Below, one piece after another: positions 45,101 through 56,660 of a stretch of 64,000 nucleotides of DNA. This stretch comes from Paramacrobiotus metropolitanus (lineage: Eukaryota; Tardigrada; Eutardigrada; Parachela; Macrobiotidae), in NCBI RefSeq assembly GCF_019649055.1, contig NW_026570238.1, forward strand, positions 558,001-622,000. Direction: 5' to 3'. Position 1 is the stretch's first letter. Each line of letters starts with the position of its first letter. Made by a program: the position numbers and the translations under genes. Under the pieces are notes generated by a model. That model saw only the letters and a list, made by a program, of their open reading frames with translations. It ran no database searches and was not told where the DNA came from.

Positions 45101-47326
45101 GCGCATCCATTGCCTGCTCGATACAGGCGAAAAGTTTGCAAAAATTCCACAGCAGCGCAATATAAGTATCATAAGCAACCGAACATGAATAACAGTGGGT
45201 ACAGAATGAAGGGCAAATTTAAATTTGGATAACGGAATTTCGACATTAATATTATCATATTATTAAGTCCAACATTCTGCTTCATCAAATTCTATTTATA
45301 TTATTATTTCCCATCATTTAGTACAAATAAAACAAGAAGCTGCTTAATGCTTAATTAATCACGTACCCGCGGTCTCGTATCAAAGTTTGGCGATAATCGA
45401 CAGACTGCTGCAGAACAACTACACCGGAAACTCCAGAGAAATGAGCGGATTAAAAAAAGGTTAAAGATCACTTTAGCGGCACAGTCTGTTTTCAATACGG
45501 ATAAAAATAAAGAACTCCATAACTCGCAATGCCAGAATTTATTATAACCAGGCGCACAAAACTAGCAACGAAATAATTAATTATAATTCGTACGGAAGAA
45601 GAGCACAAAACATAGTTATCACTAGTATTAGCATACCTCCTAGTGGCAGGTTTGGCAGGACGTTTGACGACGCGCTCTCCGTCGGGAGAAGTAAGGGTGG
45701 GGTCAGTGGCTGCCATCCAGTCGGCCAATGAGAAAGCAAGGACATGTTCAAAGTTCTACTCTTGGACAGAAAAAAAGTCGGGCTGGATTAATAATTCACA
45801 CTTAATTTCCCAGTTGTTTTTCGTTATCTGTCTGTTTGAATCATACGCTGTGATTTTGCGGGAAAAACTGAGTACTGATAAGTGATAACTAATTCGTTCC
45901 GTTTCGGGTGACATAAACTAGGAACAAAATCCGACTAATGGATCCAGCTTCTCTATCACTTGGTTATGACTGCAATGGAGGAAAATTTACCAAACAGACC
46001 GGGGCGAGTTCGCCGGTTATTTTTTCCAGCCTTTAAACTGACGCGACGCGACGCCAAAACAACGATTACGAACGATAAGAGATTTTATTACTAAAGGACG
46101 CCGCTAAATTTCAAGTCGTATGCGCACTGTTTGGTCAGTTTAAAACTTCATACCCATAAAGACGTTACAATCAGTTAGCAAAGGACAACTTGTCAACATC
46201 GAACTGCTCTCTAAAACAAATACACACAAAGCTCAGCTAATCGGGAGAGTTTCTGGCGTATTTTAATTGTGAGACAACACTGGAAATATGCAGCGGCGAA
46301 CATCCGACGCCAGCGCTATAGCATCGTAATGTATGTGTGCGGTTAGAATCTACTACCCGCAATGATGTACGCTGTTGTTGGCAGCACCTGTTGATTCAAG
46401 TTTCGTTGCCGCTGAATTTGTAATGAGTCCAGCATTACTTTTTTTTTAAAAATACAGACAGACTAATAGGCGCTGGATGCACAAAATTAATACATGTACA
46501 ATACTCGTACATCTTATACCGTATCAGGCGTATCTCACCCCGGTCACCCGGCACGCAGAAAGCTGGAGTTATTTATTTCTGACAAATGGTCAGAAAGACG
46601 ATGCCATTTTCTCATTGTCATGCTTGACTGTGCAAATGCCAGTATGGACTGGGTCATTTAACACCACACATAGAAGAATTTTCTCAGCTTGACTTGCGGT
46701 TGTAAAAATTATCGAAGATGCACACACACAAGTTTTTACACTTTAATGAGATACCATGATTCAAAACTGCAGCAACAAGGAAAATCATCTTTAATCGTGT
46801 GCCGTGTTCGTCACAGACATTTCACCTGCCGGTTTGGAAGTTCAGGTGACAACAGCCGGCATTCCAATATGGGCAATCTACAATATCAGAAAACTGAGTA
46901 AACTTTTACACTGAGTTAAATGGATACATCTGCAACACTAATAAATCTCTATTAGTCGCCGACAATAACAACTGGCAGTTTACAAGTCATGTAACCTTCT
47001 ATTCAACAAAGGTAACTAGTAAGTACAGTACCAACCGCATTCGATACATTTCATGGTGACCGTGCTGCATTATATTGTACTACCGGTAAAACGTGCGTAT
47101 GTAATTGTGCACTAACCAAGAAATCCTCACTACTGGCTGCAGTTAAGAGGCGTCGCTACAAATGTTTTTGAAAAATTGTTTTCGTATAACGGTGTTATGA
47201 AAATAGGTTAAAGGAATTTAAGCAAAATACGTATCCAACACAAACCGTAATTTTCAAATTGTGTACCATTCCATTTTGGCGTTATCCAGAAATAACTTCC
47301 TTCTCTCACGATCATCCACCCAGCCC
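42139..47326. other. Gene-poor region between ZNF367-like and COX11
   Basis: About 5.2 kb with mostly short, unconvincing frames. It includes a TATGTGTATGTGTTATG-type simple sequence at about 44565-44640, GTACGAGTAC at 43917-43926, and a possible minus-strand exon pair at 45401-45728. No RNA gene or transposon protein was recognised. Confidence 0.5.
45401..45728 (-). CDS. Possible N-terminal exons of an unidentified minus-strand gene
   Basis: On the minus strand, 45728-45636 reads MADWMAATDPTLTSPDGERV then VKRPAKPATRR before a GTATGC donor. A second candidate exon near 45446-45401 (QSVDYRQTLIRDR) lies between a pyrimidine-rich CTGCAG and a GTACGT donor, in phase. The composition (Pro/Lys/Arg-rich, starting at a proper ATG) looks coding. 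I could not follow the frame with certainty past 45400. It could be the start of the ZNF367-like gene downstream or a separate short gene. No family was recognised. Confidence 0.3.
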
Positions 47327-48825
47327 TCAAACTGACGGTTGCGGCTTTGCCGAGCTCCAAGTGTGAGGTTGAAATCCTCCAAGAAACTTGTTGCCTTCTT
47401 TCGATTCAAAAAACGTATACGACAACGTAACAGTTTTAGTCTTTTGCAGCCATGGATCATTCACAAATTCCGGATCAATATAGAAAAACACGGGCATATC
47501 GACCTGCCAAGCCAAGAATTAGGTATGTATGCAAACATATTAGCATTTCACATCAGGTAATCTTTAATATTAATAATCATCAGGTAATTATCACATCAGG
47601 TAATATTAAAGATTACCTGCTCGTGGGGGTTTAGTCGCTGTTCTTCGAAGCAAAAACACTGAATCTTGTTTAAATACTTTGCAGCCTCATACGGCAAAAC
47701 AGTATATGTAGAAATTCCCGTAATCGGACGATCAGTAGGATTTGTAGCGGTGTAAAAAGCGAGAGCGGTTTCACCGGGATAAACCTAAAAAAAAAAATCA
47801 GTAAGCCAAAAACCCTGATAACAAATTAAAATTAGGTAGGCATAACACTTGTTGATCGCACGAAATAACATAAGAACAGATCCTTGAAATCGTACGTTCT
47901 TATGCAGCCTACCACGACTTCCCGCTGCAGTGGCTTGAAGTGCCAGTGAAGATGTGAAGCAGTGTCGGCATTGAACCTAATCGTTAATTTCTGGTCCGCT
48001 ACTTTTTTCATAGACTCTACTTTGTCAGCATCGTGTTTTGCTAAATTCGACGCTCCACCGATACCAGTAACCTAAAACATACAAGTACAGAAATACAAAC
48101 TGCTTCATGTACAAATTATGTTCTAGATCCTGCAGAACAGTAGCAACAAATGGAAAAAATTTTAAAAAATGTTTTCAATATGGTAAACTTATCTGAAGGC
48201 TGAAAACGACGCAAGCAGTATCACGATTGGAAAAAGGTATGTTAAACTGTAAGGGGACTGAGCGGCCGGTTTCCGGCGCAACAAGTTCAAATGCTTAAAA
48301 CAGTCAAACCACAGTAAACGAAGAAAAAAAAATTTCGCGATGGCATAGCTGCCATAGCCTTTTGACACCCTATCCACTACTTTAAATACGAGTACAGAAG
48401 ACCACTAAGCAAAATAATTCAATCCGCGTGGGCGGCGCGGCCCTAATTAAAATTTACTGCGCACTACAACAGTACCTGACAAAATACTCTGTACATCGGA
48501 ACTGCCGCATAGCTCAATCCCAAAAGCAGCACCTAACAATTTGGAAATATTGCCACCACTTCGATTAAAAGAGCATCACGAATACGAAGCTGCTTACCGC
48601 CACCGAAATTAGATAATAGAGCGTTGTTCGCGTACGCTTTCTGTGAGCATCACCAGGACTTTGACGTAGATTACCGGTGCTTAACCACCTGAATTCCGTA
48701 GCATGACAACTTCCTGAAGATCTGCCAAGTGCATGCGAAACTGAGGGGAAAGAACTCAAAACAGGGCCAGACTGGCCATTAAAATCATACACGAGTGCGT
48801 GGGTTGCGCAGCGGCTCCGCATCAT
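47327..48825 (-). CDS. COX11: Cytochrome c oxidase assembly protein COX11
   Basis: Inner-mitochondrial-membrane copper chaperone that delivers copper to the CuB site of COX1. Five exons on the minus strand (48598-48825, 48476-48532, 47913-48071, 47617-47784, 47327-47503) encode 262 aa, near the human 276. An N-terminal stretch rich in Arg and Ser fits a mitochondrial presequence. A transmembrane helix (LYYLISVAVLLLGLSYAAVP) spans the first splice and runs into MYRVFCQ. The intermembrane-space beta-sandwich contains LTIRFNADTASHLHWHFKP, VYPGETALAFYTATNPTDRP and the copper-binding KIQCFCFEEQRLNPHEQ. It closes with VDMPVFFYIDPEF and LSYTFFESKEG. All introns are phase 0. The C-terminal tail after the KEG motif is about 18 residues longer than usual. 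It is divergent from NUP85. Confidence 0.95.
47554..47619. repeat. Perfect 19-bp inverted repeat over the last COX11 5' splice site
   Basis: CAGGTAATCTTTAATATTA at 47554-47572 and its exact complement at 47601-47619 flank a 28-nt loop. On the COX11 (minus) strand the outer arm spans the exon end CAG and the donor GTAATC, so the donor would be base-paired in the pre-mRNA. The intron is only about 113 nt, so this hairpin takes up over half of it. Confidence 0.9.
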
Positions 48826-49833
48826 CCCCTAAAAACGTCTACATTTCCGAGCTGTCTTTCGTTGGCTTAAAAAAACACAATTACCTTAACAACACCGCCA
48901 TTACGATCACAAGCCAATACCACGGATCGCACTGAAATCTGCATAAGAGCGGACGCAGAGGAAACTGAAGCTGTCTTCCAGCCAAGGCGAGCACAGCGTA
49001 ACTACAAAAACAGCACCTGAAGCATTCTATTTCAGAAATGCGAGTCACGTTGGCGAATAATTTTGTTGTCTTGCTTGCAAATACCGTGGCGAATGCCATA
49101 ATGTGTGATGCCAGCTTGTCAGTCGACCAAGGTAAAATTCGGGATCGCTAACGTATGGAAATCACCATCTCCAATTGTCACTACAGGACCTGGAACCGCA
49201 ACTTCAACATGGCATCTCAGTATACTATCACTCGCTACTTATACAACGCAAGACTGCTTCAGCAATAGCAGCGAAAATGTAGATAAAGCCTTCCTCCTGG
49301 TAATTATTCTAACTAAAGATTACAATAAATATAAAAAAATTTGTAACATCAATTTTATTACAGCACCGATTCTGAATTTAAACGACTCTCATGCCTGAAC
49401 TCTGAAGGCTCCTGGATAAATAAGCAAAGAGAAGCAAGTTAGCGGAACTGGGCAGCAAAAAGTGCATTTCGTTAGCGTTACACCCGGAAGACTGGGCGGT
49501 ATCGCTGATAGACAACTCGACACTAGCCTGATCGCCTTCTTATGACGGTCACATTTAAGTACCGGCCTTTCGCCAAACTCACGATCTGAAGTCAGTACAT
49601 GTAAGTACATTGTACAGTGCATATCCAGCCGCAGTTTTCTCAACTTTTCTGATATTTTTTTGCACTTTTCGAGCAGTCAAATTCTATAACGTGCGACACA
49701 GTGACAGTTTTTATTTTCTAAACCATTCTGTACTCTTGAATTGCTGGACATTTGTGACAACTCCGTTTGATTTTGCTAAGGAGCCGAATGAGTTAAAGGT
49801 GCGGAGACTGACTTCATTTGGAAAGCGACAAAG
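48826..49833. promoter_or_regulatory. Divergent upstream region COX11 / NUP85
   Basis: About 1 kb between the two start codons. Short frames occur on both strands but none splices convincingly into either gene. It must contain both promoters. Confidence 0.4.
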
Positions 49834-52800
49834 ATGGACATTGAAAATAGACATAAACTGGATGCCTCTCGAAGAGGTATGCAGCAGTATCTCCAGAAAC
49901 GGGCATACCCACGGCAACCTGAAATCTCCGACGGCATAAGCGACTTAATTCCTCCGAGGAATCTTGGAATATACTGGAAACGCTTAATGGACCGTTCCTA
50001 CAGTGAGTCAGAGCTCTTAAGTCTTTCGGCTGTTAAGTGTTAATGCTCATCGTAACTGTCAGTGTCGATGCATGGGTTTTCTGCTTTCATCGTTGTTGTG
50101 GATTTGTGTTAAATTTCTAGCTATTTTTCGGGATGTGCAGAACCTTTCCGATTGTGTTTCAAACCGAGAAGACCAGCAGTTTTACGTCAGGTGCGTATTT
50201 TTCATGTTTTTCAAGTTTCTCATGAAATTTATGGCTGGAGGAGTCAGGAGCTTCGGCTGCGGTATTTGTTCTATCGTTTACAACTTACAGCATGTTGAGC
50301 CACTGGTCGCGTTACCTCATCTTGTTGGAGGAAATCCGACAGGAAATATATGAAGCATTGGAAACGCAGGATTTCAGCGAGGATAACAGTTTAAGGGAGC
50401 AGTTGGATGTCTTTACAAACCTGGTGTATATATGGAGATTATTCCAGATTGTATTTTTTGAACGAATCAATGGTACGTCCCGTGACACACTACTTTAGTA
50501 TTCATCGACGTAACGATTGGTGTTTTGGAAAATTTGATTAATCATTTTCGAAGACGCTGTTGTGAAAATGCAAAGCCTGACAAAGTTCCAGTAACCGGCA
50601 TTACTGCAGATGACCCGGCCGAATTTTCAACGAAATATATCATCCGCTTATTGGCATTTCGGGATTCCTTGGGTCCACCTTTGACCAAAATGCCGAACAC
50701 TTCGCCGCAGAATCGTAATCCGGTCATTTGGGACAGTATTATTCGCTACGTTCTGCTAGGTGTGCTTGCGGACTTGCCTTCTTAATTACTTACGGTTTGA
50801 GGTTAATTGTTTTCGTTGTGCAGGGAATTTTTCTGAAGCAGTGGCCTCAGTGGATAATTTGGATGCAGAACAGAGGGACGATTTGGCTGTGCAGACGATG
50901 GTGCAAGTCCTTGAGCGTTGCCCTGTGTTTGTGAGTTATATTTTTATCTTGTTTTAATATTTTAATATGTTACTCAGTGTACTTAACTGTGTTTAGATAT
51001 TTATTCTTTTGATCAAATCGTAGAGCTCAAATGCGACAGCAGAAAGCGTTACTGAGTGGAGAAGTGGCGTGGAACAGCTGATGCAGGAGGAAACAGTTAT
51101 CTCTAACACAGCGGTAGCACGCGTATTTCGGGTCTTATTGGGAGACTTTGACGAATGGGTGGCACTTGGGTGCGATTCTATGTGAAAAAACATTGTTGTA
51201 TACCACAAGTTGTGCAACCTATTAATTTTTTGCAAGCATTGTCTTCTCAAGTTGCGGCGCGTGAAATTGGTTTTTCTTTGTGGTAGGTATCAGTTTTCTT
51301 CTTGGATAAGTCTGTACATAAGCCGCTTTCTTCATATCGGAATGTTTGGCGCTTCCAGCACAATGGCTCAAAATCTTCAGCTATTATCGGTAAGCCGATT
51401 TACGCATGCATATTTTCCATAATTTACCGCCGCGCTACGTAGATGACCAGTCAGTGTAACCAATACGGTATTATAATTGTTTTGTTTGTTTCGTTACAGG
51501 ATGCATTTGCAATGTGTCCGAAGCGATCCTTTCCCCAACTGGTCGATGATATTTTCGAAAGTATTCTGAGAATGAATTGGGACAAAGTCTTTGATTTAAT
51601 TAGGTAGGTTATAATCTTCAAAAATATGTCATGGTAAGCTGCATTCTAGGTCTTCGTTTTACAGAATTTTGTTTCGGAATACGTGGTTTACAGTGCATAC
51701 GTTCGATTTGCTGTTTTGTTATGGAATGTCGTCTTTATTGGATCGGTAAGCGAAGAGGTTTTAATAGAACAATGCATCTACGGATAGTTAACCTGACAGG
51801 TGTTTTCTAGGGCCACTGAGGGAGATTGTGCTGAAATTCGCGAGGCAATTATTGTGGAATACGTCACCTGGAACGTGAGCGGTAATAACTGGCTTCCTGC
51901 TGTCCGTTACCTGAAATATTGCCGCCTTAAAGGAGAGTGAGTGAACGGCTTAATTTTGCATATCCACATAGTTATATTGTTATCCATTTGTTTAAGTTTC
52001 CTGTTCTGGTCATGTTAAATGTTATTTAGATCCGTTGTGGCTGAACTGATCTCTCAAGTTCCTTTTGAAACTATGGAATCGCGACGGGCTGTAGAGAACG
52101 CTTTTGCTATCGATGGACTGCAGTCTGCTTTGGCTGAGCTGAATCGGCAAGATGCATTTGAGGCTTTGAAAAAGCGCGATTTTCGAGGTGCTCTGGAATC
52201 AGCTGCTCAGGCTGATGACAATTTTCTGGTTCAAGTATCGAATCTGTATGTCATATTTGAGATAGCTGCTTTTCCTGCTCTTGGATTATATTTCAACTTG
52301 TGAATTTTAGTTATCTCGATTGCCTCAGTCGATCGAGAGGATCTCTGCAAATAGTGGACGGGGACAAAACGATTCTGGCTCTGCTGCCTGAGGTTGTTTT
52401 ACTCCGCTTAGGAATTCCAGGTGAGTATGGCGTTGCATGTGAAGTACCGATATATTTTAATTTTGCATCAACTTGTATGTGATTTAGGGTTTCATGTGCT
52501 GTACGAACGATCACTGAAACAGGAAGGATACGATAAAGCCCTCTATTATCTTATTCTGCTGCTCAAACGGACCTGTGATCGCGACGAAGTTTATTATCTC
52601 ATTGGCCGAATGAATGTTGTCGTGGAAAGTATTCGCACGCGAGACGATGACATCCACCCAGAATATTACAGCCAGCTGCGGCAGTTTCTTATGCAGCTTC
52701 CTTTGACGAATCTGAAACCTTCAAGTGAATCGGAAGTAAGAATGTGGCTATCAGGTTTACGAATTCAGCCCTGTCGTTGCTAACAGAACAAATGTTTGCG

Positions 52801-52911
52801 TAGAAGGACGCGGTGTTACAGCTGGAAAAGGAAGTGTTCGCTCCAGGTGCATGGGTGCGTGCAAACTTGCAGTTGACCAACTGTATACGAGTACAGGTTT
52901 ATCCGGGTTAA
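49834..52911 (+). CDS. NUP85: Nuclear pore complex protein NUP85
   Basis: Helical scaffold subunit of the Y-shaped (NUP107-160) nuclear pore complex. Fourteen exons join in frame: 49834-50002, 50121-50190, 50291-50472, 50499-50759, 50824-50930, 51024-51181, 51287-51389, 51500-51603, 51665-51745, 51811-51936, 52030-52245, 52311-52420, 52488-52735, 52804-52911, giving 680 aa (human 656). Family landmarks in order are the helix LVYIWRLFQIVFFE, GNFSEAVASVDNL, RVFRVLLGDFDEW, DAFAMCPKRSFPQLVDDIFE, TWFTVHTFDLL, NWLPAVRYLKYC and FEALKKRDFRGALESAAQAD. This order matches the ACE1 solenoid of NUP85. The extreme N-terminus is short and lacks the beta-strand inserted into SEH1 by the vertebrate protein, so a further 5' exon cannot be excluded. 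A poly(A) signal is at 53189-53194. The density of introns (median about 65 nt) is the highest in the window. Confidence 0.9.
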
Positions 52912-53244
52912 CCCAAATTCTGGTTTTGCAGAGCGTTGACCGGTATTCTGCATTTGCAAAAGCGCACAGTTATCCAGTCGAGGAACAAGGGTCCCGTTAA
53001 AAATTAACGATAAACAATTTGAACGAGAATTGTAATGTGACACTCTTCCTGTTTCCGAGTTACTCTTTTGACAGCGGTAGAGAATGTTTGGCCGAGTCCT
53101 TCCTGATTGTATTTTCTTGTGCACAATATTCAGTTCTGAACTTGCGCGTTGAATTAAACACTGATTCTGTTCGGGTCGTTAGAGTAACAATAAAGAAACA
53201 AACTAAAATCAGAGCACTTTTAACGTAATTACCAGTTAGCTCCA

Positions 53245-56200
53245 ATGGTAAGGTACGATCAAGTACTGAATCTGTATGTTGTTTGTAACTGCCTGCTGGG
53301 AAAACCGTGGCAACGACTGGCAACAGAATCTGGAGCAGCATAGCGCGTATTTAAGCATCAGCTGTACGATTCGGCCATGTGGTCGCACCAAGTAGGTACT
53401 GACTAAAATATTATTAGAACCACCGTAAACTGCTGGTATGTTAATGTTTACTGTTTTAGTAAAATGCGTAATAATTTTTTGTCTTGATTTACATTCACAA
53501 TTAATCCGAAAGTGTAACAATTTAGGGCGACCATCCTGCGGTCAATCGCGCGTTAAGGGTAGAAGCATTCAAAGTCGATAGCCGGCGTCGTATCCCCAAA
53601 CCCGATTTCTATTTATCAGCGGCACCCGCACCTTATCCTTCGTACCATGAACTTAACGATCCATATCTGGAAAGCTATTATGCACGACCCAATATGCGCA
53701 AAGTGCTGCTCGAGCATGGAATTATCCATCCAAAAGATTACGAGGTCATATTCGGTCCTTCGAAATCGGGAAAGGCTCAAAGTACACAGGAAACGGTACG
53801 ACAGTGCCAGCATTCAATGCGGTCAACGCTTTGAAGAGCTCATATTATCGTAACTTAGACTATGTATTTTTTAATGGCTATTATTTTTACTCGCAAGAAT
53901 CTTATGCATTTCACAGCAGCTACGGACATTTCTCAGCGATGGTGTTGCGTTATTTCTGTCACTTGACCTTTACATCTTTGGCTGGAAGTCTAAATGTGGA
54001 TGCTAGATTAGTACATTTCTGAATCGTGCATACACGCATGGAATTCCATTCGTAGTTGCGGAAAATAACTTTGTTGACGAGAGCCGAAAGGCGCGAAGTG
54101 GCACCGGAACGAGCACTGTTGCCGTATCTGCCGGATGCCATGCGGCGTTTAGTTCGAGCGGGAACGAAAATGAACGAAGCATCCATGCAGGGTGCCAAGG
54201 CTGAAATTATGAGCAGACCGCTAGATTACATTGTTATCCGCTTGGAAGAACAATTACGGGGTAACTGCCGGCAAATCCGGTGGCAATAACTTTCAACTAC
54301 TCTTTTAAAATGAATTAGATTGTGTTTTCAGCTGTTAAAAATGCGGCATACGAAGCTAAACAGCCAACGGTAAGACATTCTTTGCATTGTTCAGATGCGC
54401 AGAAATACCATAACTGGTGAGTTTTCCAGGTTATGAAAAACATGAAAAATCTTGGCTTTAAGGATATCTATTACAAAAATATTGATATTAACAATGAAGA
54501 GGTAACTTTACTGCGCTGTCATATATTCAAGATTTCGCAGTGCGACCTTTTGGATCACATTGATCAGTTTGATGTAGCGTCTCAGACGATCAATGCACTG
54601 GAATTTCTTGGCATTAATTCCTGAATACAATCATTATGACGCAAGTTCTTATGGGTAGGACATGAAAAAAGTTGCCGTATTACGCCGGCAACAGAGTGCC
54701 TTTCGCCATTGGGAAGACCGCTATCACACTCACCACGCTAAGAAACTGGAGAAAACCCGTGCCGAGCGCATGCTGGATTTGGAGCATCACCACACGGAAG
54801 CGCCCGATACGGCACATTACGACAAGGAACGCGCACATTCCACCGCTGGTTCACGACTGCGGATGAAGCTGAACAAGGAACGGGCACTGGCTGATTGCAG
54901 TCGCCGGCGCCGGCAAGAGTCACGCCCGGCAGTGAAGGGCACGCGAAAGGAGACACTGGCCATCGAGTACCGGCAAAAAGAAGAAGAAAAGCGCCGGGCT
55001 TCGCAGCAGCGCAGTCGATCCAGACGCCGGCCCAGCACCGGACGACCGCGTCCACATCGGTGCAAGTTCGAGGATCCCTTCGAGCAAAACATTCACCGGA
55101 AAGCGGCCAAACGATTAGCGGCTGAAGCGCAGCACAGGAAAAAGCAACAGGGAGCAGAGAGAGCACACAGTGTTTCGCCGGTAGCGAACAGCGAGCCGAG
55201 CACAGCAAAAGCGCCGTCGACGACGCGTTCGGCGACGGTGCCGGCAGGAAAATCATCGGCACGTCTTCTGGATTCGTCTCGATCCAGACAAAAATCGGAT
55301 GTGCATTGTAAATGTTTTGTACCAAACCGCACATACCGTATTGCTATTGTGTGTGGAGAGTAATTGAACTGGTGTGCCCGTATAGCAGAGGTCAAAGATG
55401 CCGACGATAAGAATTTTCAAGACAAAGATTTTCGCTTACCGAAATCGCCTTCGGGAACGTGGCCCTGGAAGGAATTGCAGATTGAAAAGGAGAAGGCGGA
55501 GCTGGAGCGTCCGGATAAGACAGTTGAACCGGAAACGTATAATCCATTGCTCAAAGTTTCATCCGATGGGGACATGCGATTCGATACAGCTTCGGAAGAT
55601 GTCGATATCGGCACATCAGGTTAGTCTGTTTGGCATGCTGGTGGTCAGTGCCCATAAGGGGAAATAGACTTACCAAAAAATTATTGAAACTGACTCAGAA
55701 TAAATAATTTTCCGCTTTTCAACTGATTCGGTTTAGAACCAGGAATCTTGCATACGTCACCGCCTATTCGCCAACACCCGGCTCTCGACCATAAAGAGCA
55801 CCTAACGAGTGACGTGACCGACCATCTTGCTGCCGGTTTTCTTCGGTCAGGCGAAGAGGGACCTCCTCAATCCATAAGTTTTTATGATTTTGGACCCAAG
55901 CGAGTGCATGCTGTTGAAAGCGCTGAACTAAATCCTGACCGTGCCACAGTTAGTTCTCCCTTGGACTATTCCAGATCGGCACAATACGAAGCTTATGGTC
56001 AGTATCTGTTGCGTGCGGTCGCATTGACGCATAAGTGAAATTAATGGCACTGTTAATGTATAAAATACTCGTACAGAAAATGATATGGCCTTCGGTGACC
56101 CTTACAGAATCGTCCCAGATACCTCCCGAAAGAGATCCTTTGCCTAAAAAGCCATCGGGAAGTTGGCCTTGGCAACAAATGCAGAAAGAACAGGCAAAGC

Positions 56201-56482
56201 AAACGTCAACTACAACCGTAGAAGAACTGCCGAACACGATGATGTTACATCGGAATGAAGATGGTGCAGATTACGTCGATACCCGATCGTCCATTGTAGA
56301 CGTAAACGAACCAGGTCGGCAAAGCACAGTAACTGTAGCAGGATAGCTGAAATGGGAGAAAAATCAAAACCGCAACTAACTCGATTGTTTACATAATTAT
56401 CTTGACAGAATTCGAAGACGATGCAGCCTTTATCGTGGAAAGCACACTGTCAGCTGCACAAGATGCATACAATGGTACGTAG
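53245..56482 (+). CDS. Basic low-complexity protein with FSIP2-like N-terminus and repeated WPW motif
   Basis: Ten exons with consistent phases (53245-53247, 53526-53795, 54056-54260, 54332-54369, 54430-54501, 54659-55307, 55386-55619, 55737-55997, 56108-56314, 56409-56482) give about 670 aa. The proposed first coding exon is the ATG alone, followed by GTAAGG. Exon 2 has ELNDPYLESYYARPNMRKVL then LEHGIIHPKDY, which recalls the N-terminal region of fibrous sheath-interacting protein 2, a sperm-tail protein, though I cannot test this. Residues about 200-410 are strongly basic and helical (Arg/Lys/Glu/Ala with RSRSRRR). A motif occurs twice: LPKSPSGTWPWKELQ near 55435-55480 and LPKKPSGSWPWQQMQ near 56140-56180. 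A poly(A) signal AATAAATAAA follows at 56541. Ciliary or cytoskeletal role is a guess. Confidence 0.62.
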
Positions 56483-56660
56483 ATAAGAGCATCTGCAAGA
56501 ATGTAACGATCTTGCACGTTACAACTCAACCAGATTAAATAATAAATAAAACACAGTCAATGCTTATTTTGAGCAGGCAATGCGGAAAATTAAGACGCCT
56601 AAACTTATAGAAAATTTTACATAATATGCAAGCTATCAAAAATTAAAAATTAATACCAAA

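Noticed and set aside
54738-55334. 198-codon Cys/Arg/Pro-rich minus-strand frame
   Set aside because: It is antisense to the GC-rich basic exon of the gene at 53.2-56.5 kb; the sense frame has matching splice sites and phases.
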